The notes under the pieces are model-generated. The model was not told the origin of the DNA. It saw nothing but the letters and a program-made list of their open reading frames with translations, and did no database searches. Below are positions 25,145 to 32,550 of a stretch of 64,000 nucleotides of DNA, piece after piece. The first letter of the stretch is position 1. Each line of letters starts with the position of its first letter. The translations under genes and the position numbers were made by a program. This DNA comes from Clostridia bacterium. GTDB taxonomy: Bacteria; Bacillota; Clostridia; Lachnospirales; Lachnospiraceae. The stretch covers positions 214,077-278,076 of the forward strand of contig CAJTAK010000004.1 of NCBI GenBank assembly GCA_910574255.1, read 5' to 3'.

Positions 25145-26158
25145 TTATCCGGCATGCTCAATCACAACTCCATGAGCAATCCCCGGGACACTCTGTCCCT
25201 CATTATAGCTCACAGTAGAGAGCAGGGCTCCTGTTGGAACAAAAAGCACTCTTTTCCACTGATTTTTCTCAATCTTCGGCAGTATATGCGCCGCCAATGT
25301 CACTGCAGAGCAGGCACAGCCGCTTCCGCCTGCATGTGTGTCCTGTTTCTCGCTGTCATAGATAAGCATACCGCAGTCCAGATGTCGTCCTGTAAGATCA
25401 TATCCCCGTTCCTTTGTCAGATCCAGCAAAATGGTCTGCCCCACGCTTCCTAAATCTCCGGTTATAATATAGTCATAATCCGAAGGCTGACGGCCGAAAT
25501 CTTCCAAATGCTGGCAGATAGTATCACAGGCCGCCGGGGCCATGCATGCCCCCATATTCAGAGAATCCTTTAACCCAAAATCTACTACTTTTCCAGGGGT
25601 TGCACCTGATATACGCGCTTTTCCTCCCTGGGGGGCAAGTACAAAGGCGCCGCTTCCCGTAACAGTCCAGGTAGCTGCAAGGGGCCGCTGTCCTCCATAT
25701 TCCAAGGGAAAGCGAAACTGCTTCTCTGCACTCCCAAAGTGACTGGAGGTTAAAGCCAGAACGGTCTCTGAATATCCTCCCTGAACTGTCATAGCAGCCA
25801 GCATCAGAGCTTCTCCAATTGTGGAGCAAGCTCCATAAAGTCCAAACAGGGGAAGCTTAAGATCCATCACGCCAAAGGATGTGGCAATAAGCTGTCCCAA
25901 AAGATCCCCTGAAAAAAGATAGCGCACCGCTGAAAGCCCGGCCGGCATTTTTTCCATAGCTAAAGCTGCTGCTCTTTTCTGCAAAGCACTTTCTGCTTCC
26001 TCCCAGGTATTCTGTCCTACCATGGGATCCTGTTCTATCTCATCGAATTGGGAGCCCAAAGGACCTTCTCCTTCCTTTTTCCCCACAACAGAGGCCGCAC
26101 TGACAATATACGGAGCCTTCTGAAATTGAATGCTTTGTTTTCCTACGATTGTATCCAT
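25145..26158 (-). CDS. spoVAD: Stage V sporulation protein AD
   Basis: A 337-residue soluble protein with a thiolase-like fold that binds dipicolinic acid at the inner spore membrane. Seen: GPLGSQFDEIEQDPMVGQNTWEEAE-type N-terminal region, GLYGACSTIGEALMLAA near 107 (the Cys position of thiolases), TWTVTGSGAFVLA near 163 and a GGSGCACSAVTLAAH stretch near 281. The order spoVAC-AD-AE is that of Bacillus and clostridia. Confidence 0.93.
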   Translation of the reverse strand: MDTIVGKQSIQFQKAPYIVSAASVVGKKEGEGPLGSQFDEIEQDPMVGQNTWEEAESALQKRAAALAMEKMPAGLSAVRYLFSGDLLGQLIATSFGVMDLKLPLFGLYGACSTIGEALMLAAMTVQGGYSETVLALTSSHFGSAEKQFRFPLEYGGQRPLAATWTVTGSGAFVLAPQGGKARISGATPGKVVDFGLKDSLNMGACMAPAACDTICQHLEDFGRQPSDYDYIITGDLGSVGQTILLDLTKERGYDLTGRHLDCGMLIYDSEKQDTHAGGSGCACSAVTLAAHILPKIEKNQWKRVLFVPTGALLSTVSYNEGQSVPGIAHGVVIEHAG

Positions 26159-26185
26159 CTTTTTTATCCTTCCTGCGGTTCTGTG

Positions 26186-26653
26186 TTACACCACGCCTGT
26201 CATCATCAAAATCCAATAAATCAGTCCCAGCAGCCAGCTGGTAAATACTCCATAAAGAATCACCGGACCGGCAATAGTAAAGATCTTGCAGCCAATACCA
26301 AAGACTTGCCCTTCCTTCTGATATTCAATAGCCGGAGCCGCCACACTGTTAGCAAATCCGGTAATCGGTACCAGGGCTCCGGCTCCGCCCCACTTAGCTA
26401 TTCCCGGAAAAATATTAAGTCCCGTAAGGATCACACTTAAAAGCACCAGCAACATGGAGCACCATGCCCCGGCAATATCTTTCTCAAGCCCCAGACTGCC
26501 GGCATAATTCAAAATAGCCTGTCCCAGACAGCAGATAATGCCGCCCGTCACAAATGCCTTCACCATCTGCATAGGCAGACTGTGAGTAGGCGTCACCTGC
26601 TTTACATATTCGTTGTACTGCTGCTTTTGCTCTTCTTCAATAAATTCCTTCAT
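26186..26653 (-). CDS. spoVAC: Stage V sporulation protein AC
   Basis: A 155-residue membrane protein, about five hydrophobic helices after a charged N-terminus (EEEQKQQYNEYVKQVTPTHS, the family hallmark). In other species SpoVAC is mechanosensitive and forms the dipicolinate channel with SpoVAE and SpoVAD. Confidence 0.92.
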   Translation of the reverse strand: MKEFIEEEQKQQYNEYVKQVTPTHSLPMQMVKAFVTGGIICCLGQAILNYAGSLGLEKDIAGAWCSMLLVLLSVILTGLNIFPGIAKWGGAGALVPITGFANSVAAPAIEYQKEGQVFGIGCKIFTIAGPVILYGVFTSWLLGLIYWILMMTGVV

Positions 26654-26683
26654 CTTCTTCCGCCTTTCTTCTCTTAGTCCTTT

Positions 26684-27100
26684 TCACCAGCGAAAATAAT
26701 AGAAAATCAGGGAACCCACGGTACGTCCCACAGCCATAACTGCTATGACAAGGGCTAGTCCCCTGCGCATGTCAATACGGCGTGTAAAAATAGGAACAAT
26801 ATTCACAATCTCCGTAAGCGCCATAGCCCATGCTCCCACAAAAATACCACTAAAAACCCCGAAAATTCCAGCTCCTACTGTGCCTACAGGAACCATAAGC
26901 TGATACACACTCACAACATTGCCCAGAATTCCCCCTGCCGCCACCGCATCTTCATACCAAAAAATATGCTTTGCCGTATGGGTCTGATCTGCAAACTCTG
27001 CCACCAGTCCCAATGCAATAATCAGGGCAAACAGACCTCCAGCCACACCCAAACCGCAGCTAAAACCAACCATTGCCATAAAAATCTGCTTTATCCACAT
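26684..27100 (-). CDS. spoVAB: Stage V sporulation protein AB
   Basis: A 138-residue membrane protein with about four hydrophobic segments (FMAMVGFSCGLGVAGGLFAL, AAGGILGNVVSVYQLM, GIFVGAWAMALTEIVN, LALVIAVMAVGRTVGSLIFYYF). Needed with SpoVAA for dipicolinate uptake in Bacillus; its precise role is unknown. It starts 14 bases after spoVAA. Confidence 0.88.
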   Translation of the reverse strand: MWIKQIFMAMVGFSCGLGVAGGLFALIIALGLVAEFADQTHTAKHIFWYEDAVAAGGILGNVVSVYQLMVPVGTVGAGIFGVFSGIFVGAWAMALTEIVNIVPIFTRRIDMRRGLALVIAVMAVGRTVGSLIFYYFRW

Positions 27101-27114
27101 ACCGCAACTCTCCC

Positions 27115-27759
27115 TTACTGCTCCTTTTTATGCATTCCGTTTCGGCTGGCTGTATTAATCAAGGTTGTGTTCACATCATCCTCATAGAGCCGCATCTCCA
27201 CTTCGATTGGTGTTGGCTCTTTGGTGAGACGCCTTCCTCCTATATGATTAAAGAAAGCGATAATCCCTGCCGCAAGCCCCAGAGAGTAAGTAAGTTCCAG
27301 AATGGTGAAGCCGTCCGATTCCTGCCCTGTCATCAGCATATAAAACTGTCCAAACATGTCTACTGTTGATACGTCATTATTAAATGCCATAATAGAAAAT
27401 GCCGATCCAAAAAAGCAGATAAGACACACGACTGCCACCTTCAAAAATGTGAGAGCCGGCTGCTCCTTGGGTTTGGTGGAATATTCCACAATAAAGTCCT
27501 GCTCTCCCATATTTTGAATTTCCAAATTGGGATAAACCCCCTGTATCTTCTCCACCACTTCCAGAATAGAAAACACCCTTCGGGCCGCACAGGAATGCTT
27601 ACCCTTTTTCACATTCTGGAAGGTATAAAGCTTTTCTGTCTTCAGCCGATTTACAATGGCCGAGTCGGCACACTGCATCTCTCCGGCTTCTCCCAGAGTT
27701 ATGGTCTGGTTATAGGTTCTTGTATTTTTCCCAAACTTTAAATACAGAATCTCACTCAT
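27115..27759 (-). CDS. spoVAA: Stage V sporulation protein AA
   Basis: A 214-residue protein. The first ~110 residues form a soluble domain (LYLKFGKNTRTY, ITLGEAGEMQC), followed by two hydrophobic helices (FLKVAVVCLICFFGSAFSIMAF and ILELTYSLGLAAGIIAFF) and a tail with PTPIEVEMRLYEDDVNTTLI. The start at 27759 is chosen because this ATG overlaps the stop of the small upstream gene as ATGA; the longer frame runs through that gene. Confidence 0.87.
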   Translation of the reverse strand: MSEILYLKFGKNTRTYNQTITLGEAGEMQCADSAIVNRLKTEKLYTFQNVKKGKHSCAARRVFSILEVVEKIQGVYPNLEIQNMGEQDFIVEYSTKPKEQPALTFLKVAVVCLICFFGSAFSIMAFNNDVSTVDMFGQFYMLMTGQESDGFTILELTYSLGLAAGIIAFFNHIGGRRLTKEPTPIEVEMRLYEDDVNTTLINTASRNGMHKKEQ

Positions 27760-27920
27760 GCAAAAGCGTCCTCCTTTGGAGACCATTCCTGCTGATAAAC
27801 CAGAGTTCCGTCTGTAATGGTTTTTTCCTGATTTCCTGCATATACATAGTAAAATATCCCAAAGATTGTTGCCCCAAGGACAATGGAGATCAGCCATACC
27901 CTGTACTTTGTTCGATTCAT
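27756..27920 (-). CDS. Small single-helix membrane protein in the spoVA operon
   Basis: A 54-codon gene not covered by longer frames. It begins with ATG at 27920, preceded by AGGAGGCGC, and ends with TGA overlapping the spoVAA ATG. The protein has a basic start (MNRTKYR), one hydrophobic helix (about 8-27: VWLISIVLGATIFGIFYYVY), and a polar tail of about 25 residues. It is first in the spoVA operon behind a sigma-G-like promoter, so it is probably made in the forespore. No function is recognised. Confidence 0.72.
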   Translation of the reverse strand: MNRTKYRVWLISIVLGATIFGIFYYVYAGNQEKTITDGTLVYQQEWSPKEDAFA

Positions 27921-27960
27921 AAAGCGCCTCCTATTCCGGTTCCGTAATCTTATGATGTTC

Positions 27961-27990
27961 TATTATGTCCTTGAAGCTTTTTATCTATAC
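27961..27990 (-). promoter_or_regulatory. Sigma-G-type promoter of the spoVA operon
   Basis: On minus, GTATA (27986-27990), 18 bases, CATAATA (27961-27967). This matches the known sigma-G pattern G-ATR-N17-18-CATWHTA. It lies between the sigF stop and the small gene at 27920, just where a forespore promoter for spoVA is expected from Bacillus. Confidence 0.72.
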
Positions 27991-27991
27991 C

Positions 27992-28705
27992 TCACATTCG
28001 TTTTTTCAAAGCCAGAAGAATTTTCTTTTCCAGTCTTGATACCTGAACCTGTGACATACCAAGCTCTTGTGCCACTTGGGTCTGTGTACGATCATGGAAA
28101 AAACGCAGGAGGATCAGGCGCCGCTCCTTAGGTTCTAAGGAGTTTAAAAGCTGCTCCAAAAGAAGCTGACGAAGCAATGTCTCTTCCTCATCCTTTCCCT
28201 GTTCTACCTTATCCATCAAGCTTAAACCTTCCCCATCCCCCTGATAAACAATTTTTTGAAGTGATTCTACCTCTGCGCTTCCATCCATGGCCTGCACAAG
28301 CTCTTCTGGTTCCACCTCAAGATGCTTTGCCAGTTCTTCCACCCCTGGTTCCTCGCCCCGTTCCATCAAAAGCTGCTCCCGAAGTCTGGCAGCACGAATC
28401 GCCAGTTCTTTTAAAGAACGGCTGACCTTGATCATACTGTCATCTCGCAGGAATCGTTTAATCTCTCCGGCTATCATAGGCACTGCGTAGGTGGAAAACC
28501 GCACATCAAAGCTTAAGTCAAAACGATCTACCGCTTTCACCAGACCTATTGCCCCAATCTGAAACAAATCCTCTGCTTCCACTCCTCGCCCCAAAAATCG
28601 CTTCACCACATGATGAATCAGGCCCATATTCTCTTCTATCAGTATCTCTCTTGCAGTTTTATCTCCTTCCCGTGACCGACGAATCAATTCCTCCGTGTGA
28701 TCCAT
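27992..28705 (-). CDS. sigF: RNA polymerase sporulation sigma factor SigF
   Basis: A 237-residue sigma-70-type factor, the first forespore-specific sigma. Region 2: LIEENMGLIHHVVKRFLGRGVEAEDLFQIGAIGLVKAV (residues 22-59) and FSTYAVPMIAGEIKRFLRDD; region 3 SRSLKELAIRAARLREQL; region 4 RLILLRFFHDRTQTQVAQELGMSQVQVSRLEKKIL. Placement after spoIIAA and spoIIAB identifies it as SigF rather than SigG. It is 3 bases after spoIIAB. Confidence 0.95.
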   Translation of the reverse strand: MDHTEELIRRSREGDKTAREILIEENMGLIHHVVKRFLGRGVEAEDLFQIGAIGLVKAVDRFDLSFDVRFSTYAVPMIAGEIKRFLRDDSMIKVSRSLKELAIRAARLREQLLMERGEEPGVEELAKHLEVEPEELVQAMDGSAEVESLQKIVYQGDGEGLSLMDKVEQGKDEEETLLRQLLLEQLLNSLEPKERRLILLRFFHDRTQTQVAQELGMSQVQVSRLEKKILLALKKRM

Positions 28706-28708
28706 AAG

Positions 28709-29140
28709 CTATGCTCCGTGATGCCCAATTATCTTTTTCATGATTACAGTTGTTCCCTCGCCTGGTTTGGAAATTACCTGTATCTCATCCATAAAGGCTT
28801 CCATGAAAAGGAAGCCCATACCAGAGCGCTCCTGTTCCGGGCAGGAAGTATACAAAGGCTCCATTGCTTTCTTCACATCCTGAATTCCAATCCCCTGATC
28901 CGACACTTCCAACAATAAAAGTTCCTCCTCTATCACACCGGAAATCGTAATCTTATGTACTTCGCTTCCATAGCCATGGATAATAGCATTGGTAACGGCC
29001 TCTGAAACAGCTGTTTTCACATCTGCAACCTCTTCCATACTGGGATTCATCTGGGCCATAAAAGCTGCTACAGTTACTCTGGCAAATGCTTCGTTGGCTG
29101 ATATGCTGTCAAATTCTATCTTCATCTCATTCTTTTTCAT
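28709..29140 (-). CDS. spoIIAB: Anti-sigma F factor / serine kinase
   Basis: A 143-residue GHKL kinase that holds SigF inactive and phosphorylates SpoIIAA. N box AVSEAVTNAIIHGYG near 44-58, G1 box VSDQGIGI near 79-86, G2 box SGMGFLFMEAF near 106-116. It overlaps spoIIAA by 4 bp and ends just before sigF. Confidence 0.95.
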   Translation of the reverse strand: MKKNEMKIEFDSISANEAFARVTVAAFMAQMNPSMEEVADVKTAVSEAVTNAIIHGYGSEVHKITISGVIEEELLLLEVSDQGIGIQDVKKAMEPLYTSCPEQERSGMGFLFMEAFMDEIQVISKPGEGTTVIMKKIIGHHGA

Positions 29141-29484
29141 TCTGCTTTTCCTCCCCGCTTCTTTTCCACTGGAATAATCTTCATAACACCGGAAAGCATC
29201 AAGATCTTTCCCACTCGTTCCTGGACCTGTACGGCCCGAACATTCCCGCCCAATGCTTTCATAATTTTATATCGTCCCATGAGCATGCCAATCCCTGAAC
29301 TGTCACAAAAAACCGTATCTGAAAAATCAAACACTATCTCTCTGATATCCCTTTGCCGCACCAGCCTGTCCGCCTCCCGACAAATTCCTTCTGCATTGTG
29401 ATGATCTAATTCCTTTGGAACCGCTATCCATAAGGTCTTGTCCATTATCTTCTGTTCGCCCTGTGCTTCTGCATTCCTCTTCAT
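29137..29484 (-). CDS. spoIIAA: Anti-sigma F factor antagonist
   Basis: A 115-residue STAS-domain protein. Its DSSGIG motif at 61-66 carries the predicted phosphoacceptor serine (the second of the pair, Ser63, by comparison with Bacillus); unphosphorylated it frees SigF from SpoIIAB. The start at 29484 follows AAGGAGG and gives about 13 extra N-terminal residues compared with an internal Met. A hairpin GCCGCAC/GTGCGGC lies 25-55 bases upstream. Confidence 0.93.
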   Translation of the reverse strand: MKRNAEAQGEQKIMDKTLWIAVPKELDHHNAEGICREADRLVRQRDIREIVFDFSDTVFCDSSGIGMLMGRYKIMKALGGNVRAVQVQERVGKILMLSGVMKIIPVEKKRGGKAE

Positions 29485-29560
29485 TTCATATCCTCCTTGT
29501 TCTGATTACGCCGCACTTCTATGACCATCCACAGTGCGGCTATATTAAAAATCCGCGCTC

Positions 29561-29590
29561 AAAAAGGGACATACCTTTTGGTATGTCCCT
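29561..29590 (-). terminator. Terminator after the zinc-ribbon TPR protein
   Basis: AGGGACATACC, AAAA loop, GGTATGTCCCT then TTTT on minus. It separates the upstream folC group from the spoIIA operon. Confidence 0.88.
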
Positions 29591-29618
29591 CTCTTCAGGG
29601 TTTCTCTCTTGTTCTCTC

Positions 29619-31013
29619 TTATTGCTGTGTCTGCTGTATACGTGCAATCGCTTCGTTGGAGTAACGAGCCCGTGCTGTAGCCGGATGCTTCTCAACAAAC
29701 TTCTGGAACAGCGGAAGGGCTTTTGCAGTATCTCCTTTTGCCTCATAGGATCTGGCCAGATAATACATGGCATAACCGTCTTCATAGTCTTCTTCCACGG
29801 CAATTACCTGTTCCATATTTGTAATAACTTCATCATGGTTTCCTGCATTATAAGCAGCAGATCCTGCATCGAACAGACTCTTTACCTCTTCAATATGAAG
29901 AGGGCCATAGATCTCATTATATATAGTCTGCGCCTGAGGGGACAGTTGTTCCGGATCTACCTCATCCAGCGCCGCAAGCGCCGTCTCCGAATCCTCTGCC
30001 TGCACTGCTTCATAGGCCTCCAAAAGCTTCACATAATTAACGCTTGTATCCGGTTTTTCTTCTTCTACCGTCTGCTCTGACTGCAAATCCTCCAATTGCT
30101 TCTGGAGACTGTTGATCTCTGCCTGTTTTGCTGAAATCTGGTCCCCATACTCTACAATCTGCTGATTTGTCTCGCTGCGGACTGACCGTATCTTGGCAGG
30201 AACCACCAGAAACCACATAAGGGCCACGCCCACTACCAGACCAATGAGCAGATTCAGCACCACATTCACACCTGCATTATCCTTATAGGTGGACGGCATA
30301 ATAATCGTCTCATTCCCACTGGTATAGGAAATCACATCCGGCGCTTTCCCCCGATCCTTTCCCTCCCGTTCCGGCTTGTTGCCGTTATTCACAGATGTTC
30401 CGGTCCGCTGCTCCAGCTCTTCCAAGTACCGCAGAGACAGATTGTCTGTCTTATCTATGGCAAGAGCCCGGCGCAGCTCCCTTCCTGCCCGATCATACTC
30501 TTCCGCCTGAATATAAAGAAGGGCCAGCAATTGGTGCGCTTTCACCAGCTTCGGATTCAGGGAAAGAACCTTTTTTAACTGGATCACCGCCAGATCATCA
30601 CTTCCCTGCTGGCAATAAAGCAGAGACTGATTATACTTCTTAATGGTCTGGTTAATTGTCTCCAGACGAGCCGGATTATTCTGAATTGCCCGGATATATT
30701 CATCTGCAATATTCTTATTGGATTCCAGATTTTTACTGATAATCCATTCTGTCAAAGCAGATACAACCTCCCCGGTCTCAAAATAAATCAGACCCAGAAG
30801 ATTTCTCGCAGGTATATGCTCTTTATTTAATTTTAAACTAGTCTTAAGATCCTGAATCGCTCCGGAAAGATTCCTCACCTTCGCCTTCTCCAATCCCATA
30901 TTATAATAGGTATTGGACAGTCTTATGAGCCTTCCATATATCTTAATGTCTGTTCCGCATGCGCTGCAGTATTCCGGATCCTGCAATGTAGCTCCACATT
31001 TTATACAAAGCAT
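29619..31013 (-). CDS. Zinc-ribbon tetratricopeptide membrane protein
   Basis: A 464-residue protein with an N-terminal zinc ribbon (C3, C6, C16, C19), TPR units to about residue 215 (YNMGLEKAKVRNLSGAIQDLKTS, IPARNLLGLIYFETG, AHQLLALLYIQAEEYDRAG), one membrane helix near 248-268 (VVLNLLIGLVVGVALMWFLVV), a short coiled coil and further TPR-like repeats at the C-terminus (SLFDAGSAAYNAGNHDEVI). The TPR parts therefore lie on both sides of the membrane. Probably a scaffold; no function is assigned. It is 16 bases after the 49-residue gene. Confidence 0.8.
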   Translation of the reverse strand: MLCIKCGATLQDPEYCSACGTDIKIYGRLIRLSNTYYNMGLEKAKVRNLSGAIQDLKTSLKLNKEHIPARNLLGLIYFETGEVVSALTEWIISKNLESNKNIADEYIRAIQNNPARLETINQTIKKYNQSLLYCQQGSDDLAVIQLKKVLSLNPKLVKAHQLLALLYIQAEEYDRAGRELRRALAIDKTDNLSLRYLEELEQRTGTSVNNGNKPEREGKDRGKAPDVISYTSGNETIIMPSTYKDNAGVNVVLNLLIGLVVGVALMWFLVVPAKIRSVRSETNQQIVEYGDQISAKQAEINSLQKQLEDLQSEQTVEEEKPDTSVNYVKLLEAYEAVQAEDSETALAALDEVDPEQLSPQAQTIYNEIYGPLHIEEVKSLFDAGSAAYNAGNHDEVITNMEQVIAVEEDYEDGYAMYYLARSYEAKGDTAKALPLFQKFVEKHPATARARYSNEAIARIQQTQQ

Positions 31014-31029
31014 TCTCTAGTCCCACTTT

Positions 31030-31179
31030 CTAATACTGGCTGCTGTTTTTCATTTCCTTAAGCATCTCCTGAAGAAGATCGGCCATGTCCTTGGGCTTAT
31101 TGTTATAGACATTTTCTTCTACCTGTTCCACTTCCAGGCTGGGATGAAATCTCTTCAATTCCTCTTCAAAATCAATCAT
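31030..31179 (-). CDS. Small conserved-type protein, 49 residues
   Basis: ATG at 31179 to TAG at 31030. The protein is highly charged (begins MIDFEEELKRFHPSLEVEQVE) with an amphipathic C-terminal helix (DMADLLQEMLKEMK). Its start overlaps the folC stop by 8 bp as ATGATTGA, and the next gene starts 16 bases after its stop, so it is embedded in the operon. Function unknown; I believe similar small proteins accompany folC in Lachnospiraceae, but this needs a search. Confidence 0.72.
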   Translation of the reverse strand: MIDFEEELKRFHPSLEVEQVEENVYNNKPKDMADLLQEMLKEMKNSSQY

Positions 31180-32497
31180 GCGCCGTCCTCCTCATTATAC
31201 GCTTAATACTTCCCACCAGATACAGAGATCCCACACAGAATAAAATCCCGTCCCCCTTTTCCTTAAGAGCCGCAGAAAAGGCTTCCTCCACATCCGGACA
31301 CGCCAGCACTTTTGCAGTTCCAAACTCTTTAAAAAGCGCTGCTGTCTCTCCTGCATTCACACAGCGGCAGCCTCCTACCTCTGTGACAATCACTTGTTCA
31401 ACGGGCAGTTCCTGACAGATTTTCTCTATCATATGTCGGTAATCCTTATCTCCGACCGCCGCAAACAGCAAGGTCACCGGATAATTTTCCTCCAGACGTT
31501 TTGCCGTCTTCACAAATTCTTCCACGCCGGCTTCATTGTGAGCCCCATCTATGATAACATGAGGCAGTACTGTCTCCATTCTGCCCTGCCATCTCATGTG
31601 GGCAATTCCCCGTTTTATCACTTCATCTGTAAATCCGCCTTCCAGGTCCATGGCCTTCAAAGCGGTCACCGCTAAAGCGGCATTTTTTACCTGATATTCT
31701 GCCATACTGGATATAGAAAGCTCAATATAATCATAATACCCAGAATTTATGGAAAAATCAATATTTTTATTCGACATAGAGGAAATTTTTAGCATTTTTT
31801 TGTTGATTCCAAAGGCCGGGGAATGAAACTCTTCTGCTCGCCTTTGAATCACCGTTCCTGCTTCCGGATTCTCCGCATCGTAGACTACAGGCACGCCCTC
31901 TTTGATAATTCCCGCCTTTTCTCCCGCTATCGCTTCCACCGTGTTCCCCAGATACTCTGTATGATCTAAGCTGATAGATGTAATCACTGTCACCAGGGGA
32001 TGAGCTATGGAATTGGTTGCATCCAACCGCCCTCCCAACCCTGTCTCCAGCACCAGATACTCCACTTCTGCCATTTTAAAAAGCATCATTCCAATAAGAA
32101 ACAGCAGTTCAAAATAGGTAGGATGAGCAAAGCCTTCTTTCTCCATCTGCTCCACACAGCTCATGACCATCCGAAAAGCCTCAAGGAATTGTTCATCATT
32201 TACCTGTTCCTCATCTATGACAAACCGTTCATTCACATCCACCAGATGGGGGGAGATAAATAACCCTGTATGCTTTCCTGCCTCATGCAGCATGGAGGCC
32301 AGAAATGAGCACACGGAGCCTTTGCCGTTGGTTCCGGCCACATGAAGAATCTTCATCTGCTCTTGGGGATTTCCCAGACGGTGTAAAATAGCCTTTGTAT
32401 TTTCCAGCGTATTCTTTTTTGTAAACTTAGGCGTTTCTTCAATATATGCCGCCGCTTCCTCATATGTCATTTTTCCATATGCTGTCTTTCTGTCCAT
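31172..32497 (-). CDS. folC: Folylpolyglutamate synthase / dihydrofolate synthase
   Basis: A 441-residue Mur-ligase-like enzyme adding glutamate to folates. Seen: P-loop VAGTNGKGSVCSFLASML near 54-71, SPHLVDVNERF near 82, LVLETGLGGRLDATN near 146-160 , DHTEYLG near 177 and the C-terminal IIDGAHN near 314. Start at 32497 gives a typical length; an in-frame Met nine residues on is an alternative since the RBS is unclear. Confidence 0.93.
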   Translation of the reverse strand: MDRKTAYGKMTYEEAAAYIEETPKFTKKNTLENTKAILHRLGNPQEQMKILHVAGTNGKGSVCSFLASMLHEAGKHTGLFISPHLVDVNERFVIDEEQVNDEQFLEAFRMVMSCVEQMEKEGFAHPTYFELLFLIGMMLFKMAEVEYLVLETGLGGRLDATNSIAHPLVTVITSISLDHTEYLGNTVEAIAGEKAGIIKEGVPVVYDAENPEAGTVIQRRAEEFHSPAFGINKKMLKISSMSNKNIDFSINSGYYDYIELSISSMAEYQVKNAALAVTALKAMDLEGGFTDEVIKRGIAHMRWQGRMETVLPHVIIDGAHNEAGVEEFVKTAKRLEENYPVTLLFAAVGDKDYRHMIEKICQELPVEQVIVTEVGGCRCVNAGETAALFKEFGTAKVLACPDVEEAFSAALKEKGDGILFCVGSLYLVGSIKRIMRRTAHD

Positions 32498-32550
32498 CCT
32501 TCTTTTAAATCCTTCCTGATTTGCCGAAATTCCTGCATAATGATTTCCTG

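Noticed and set aside
27760..27897. N-terminal extension of spoVAA.
   Set aside because: The bases belong to a small gene in another frame with its own RBS; the spoVAA ATG at 27759 overlaps its stop.
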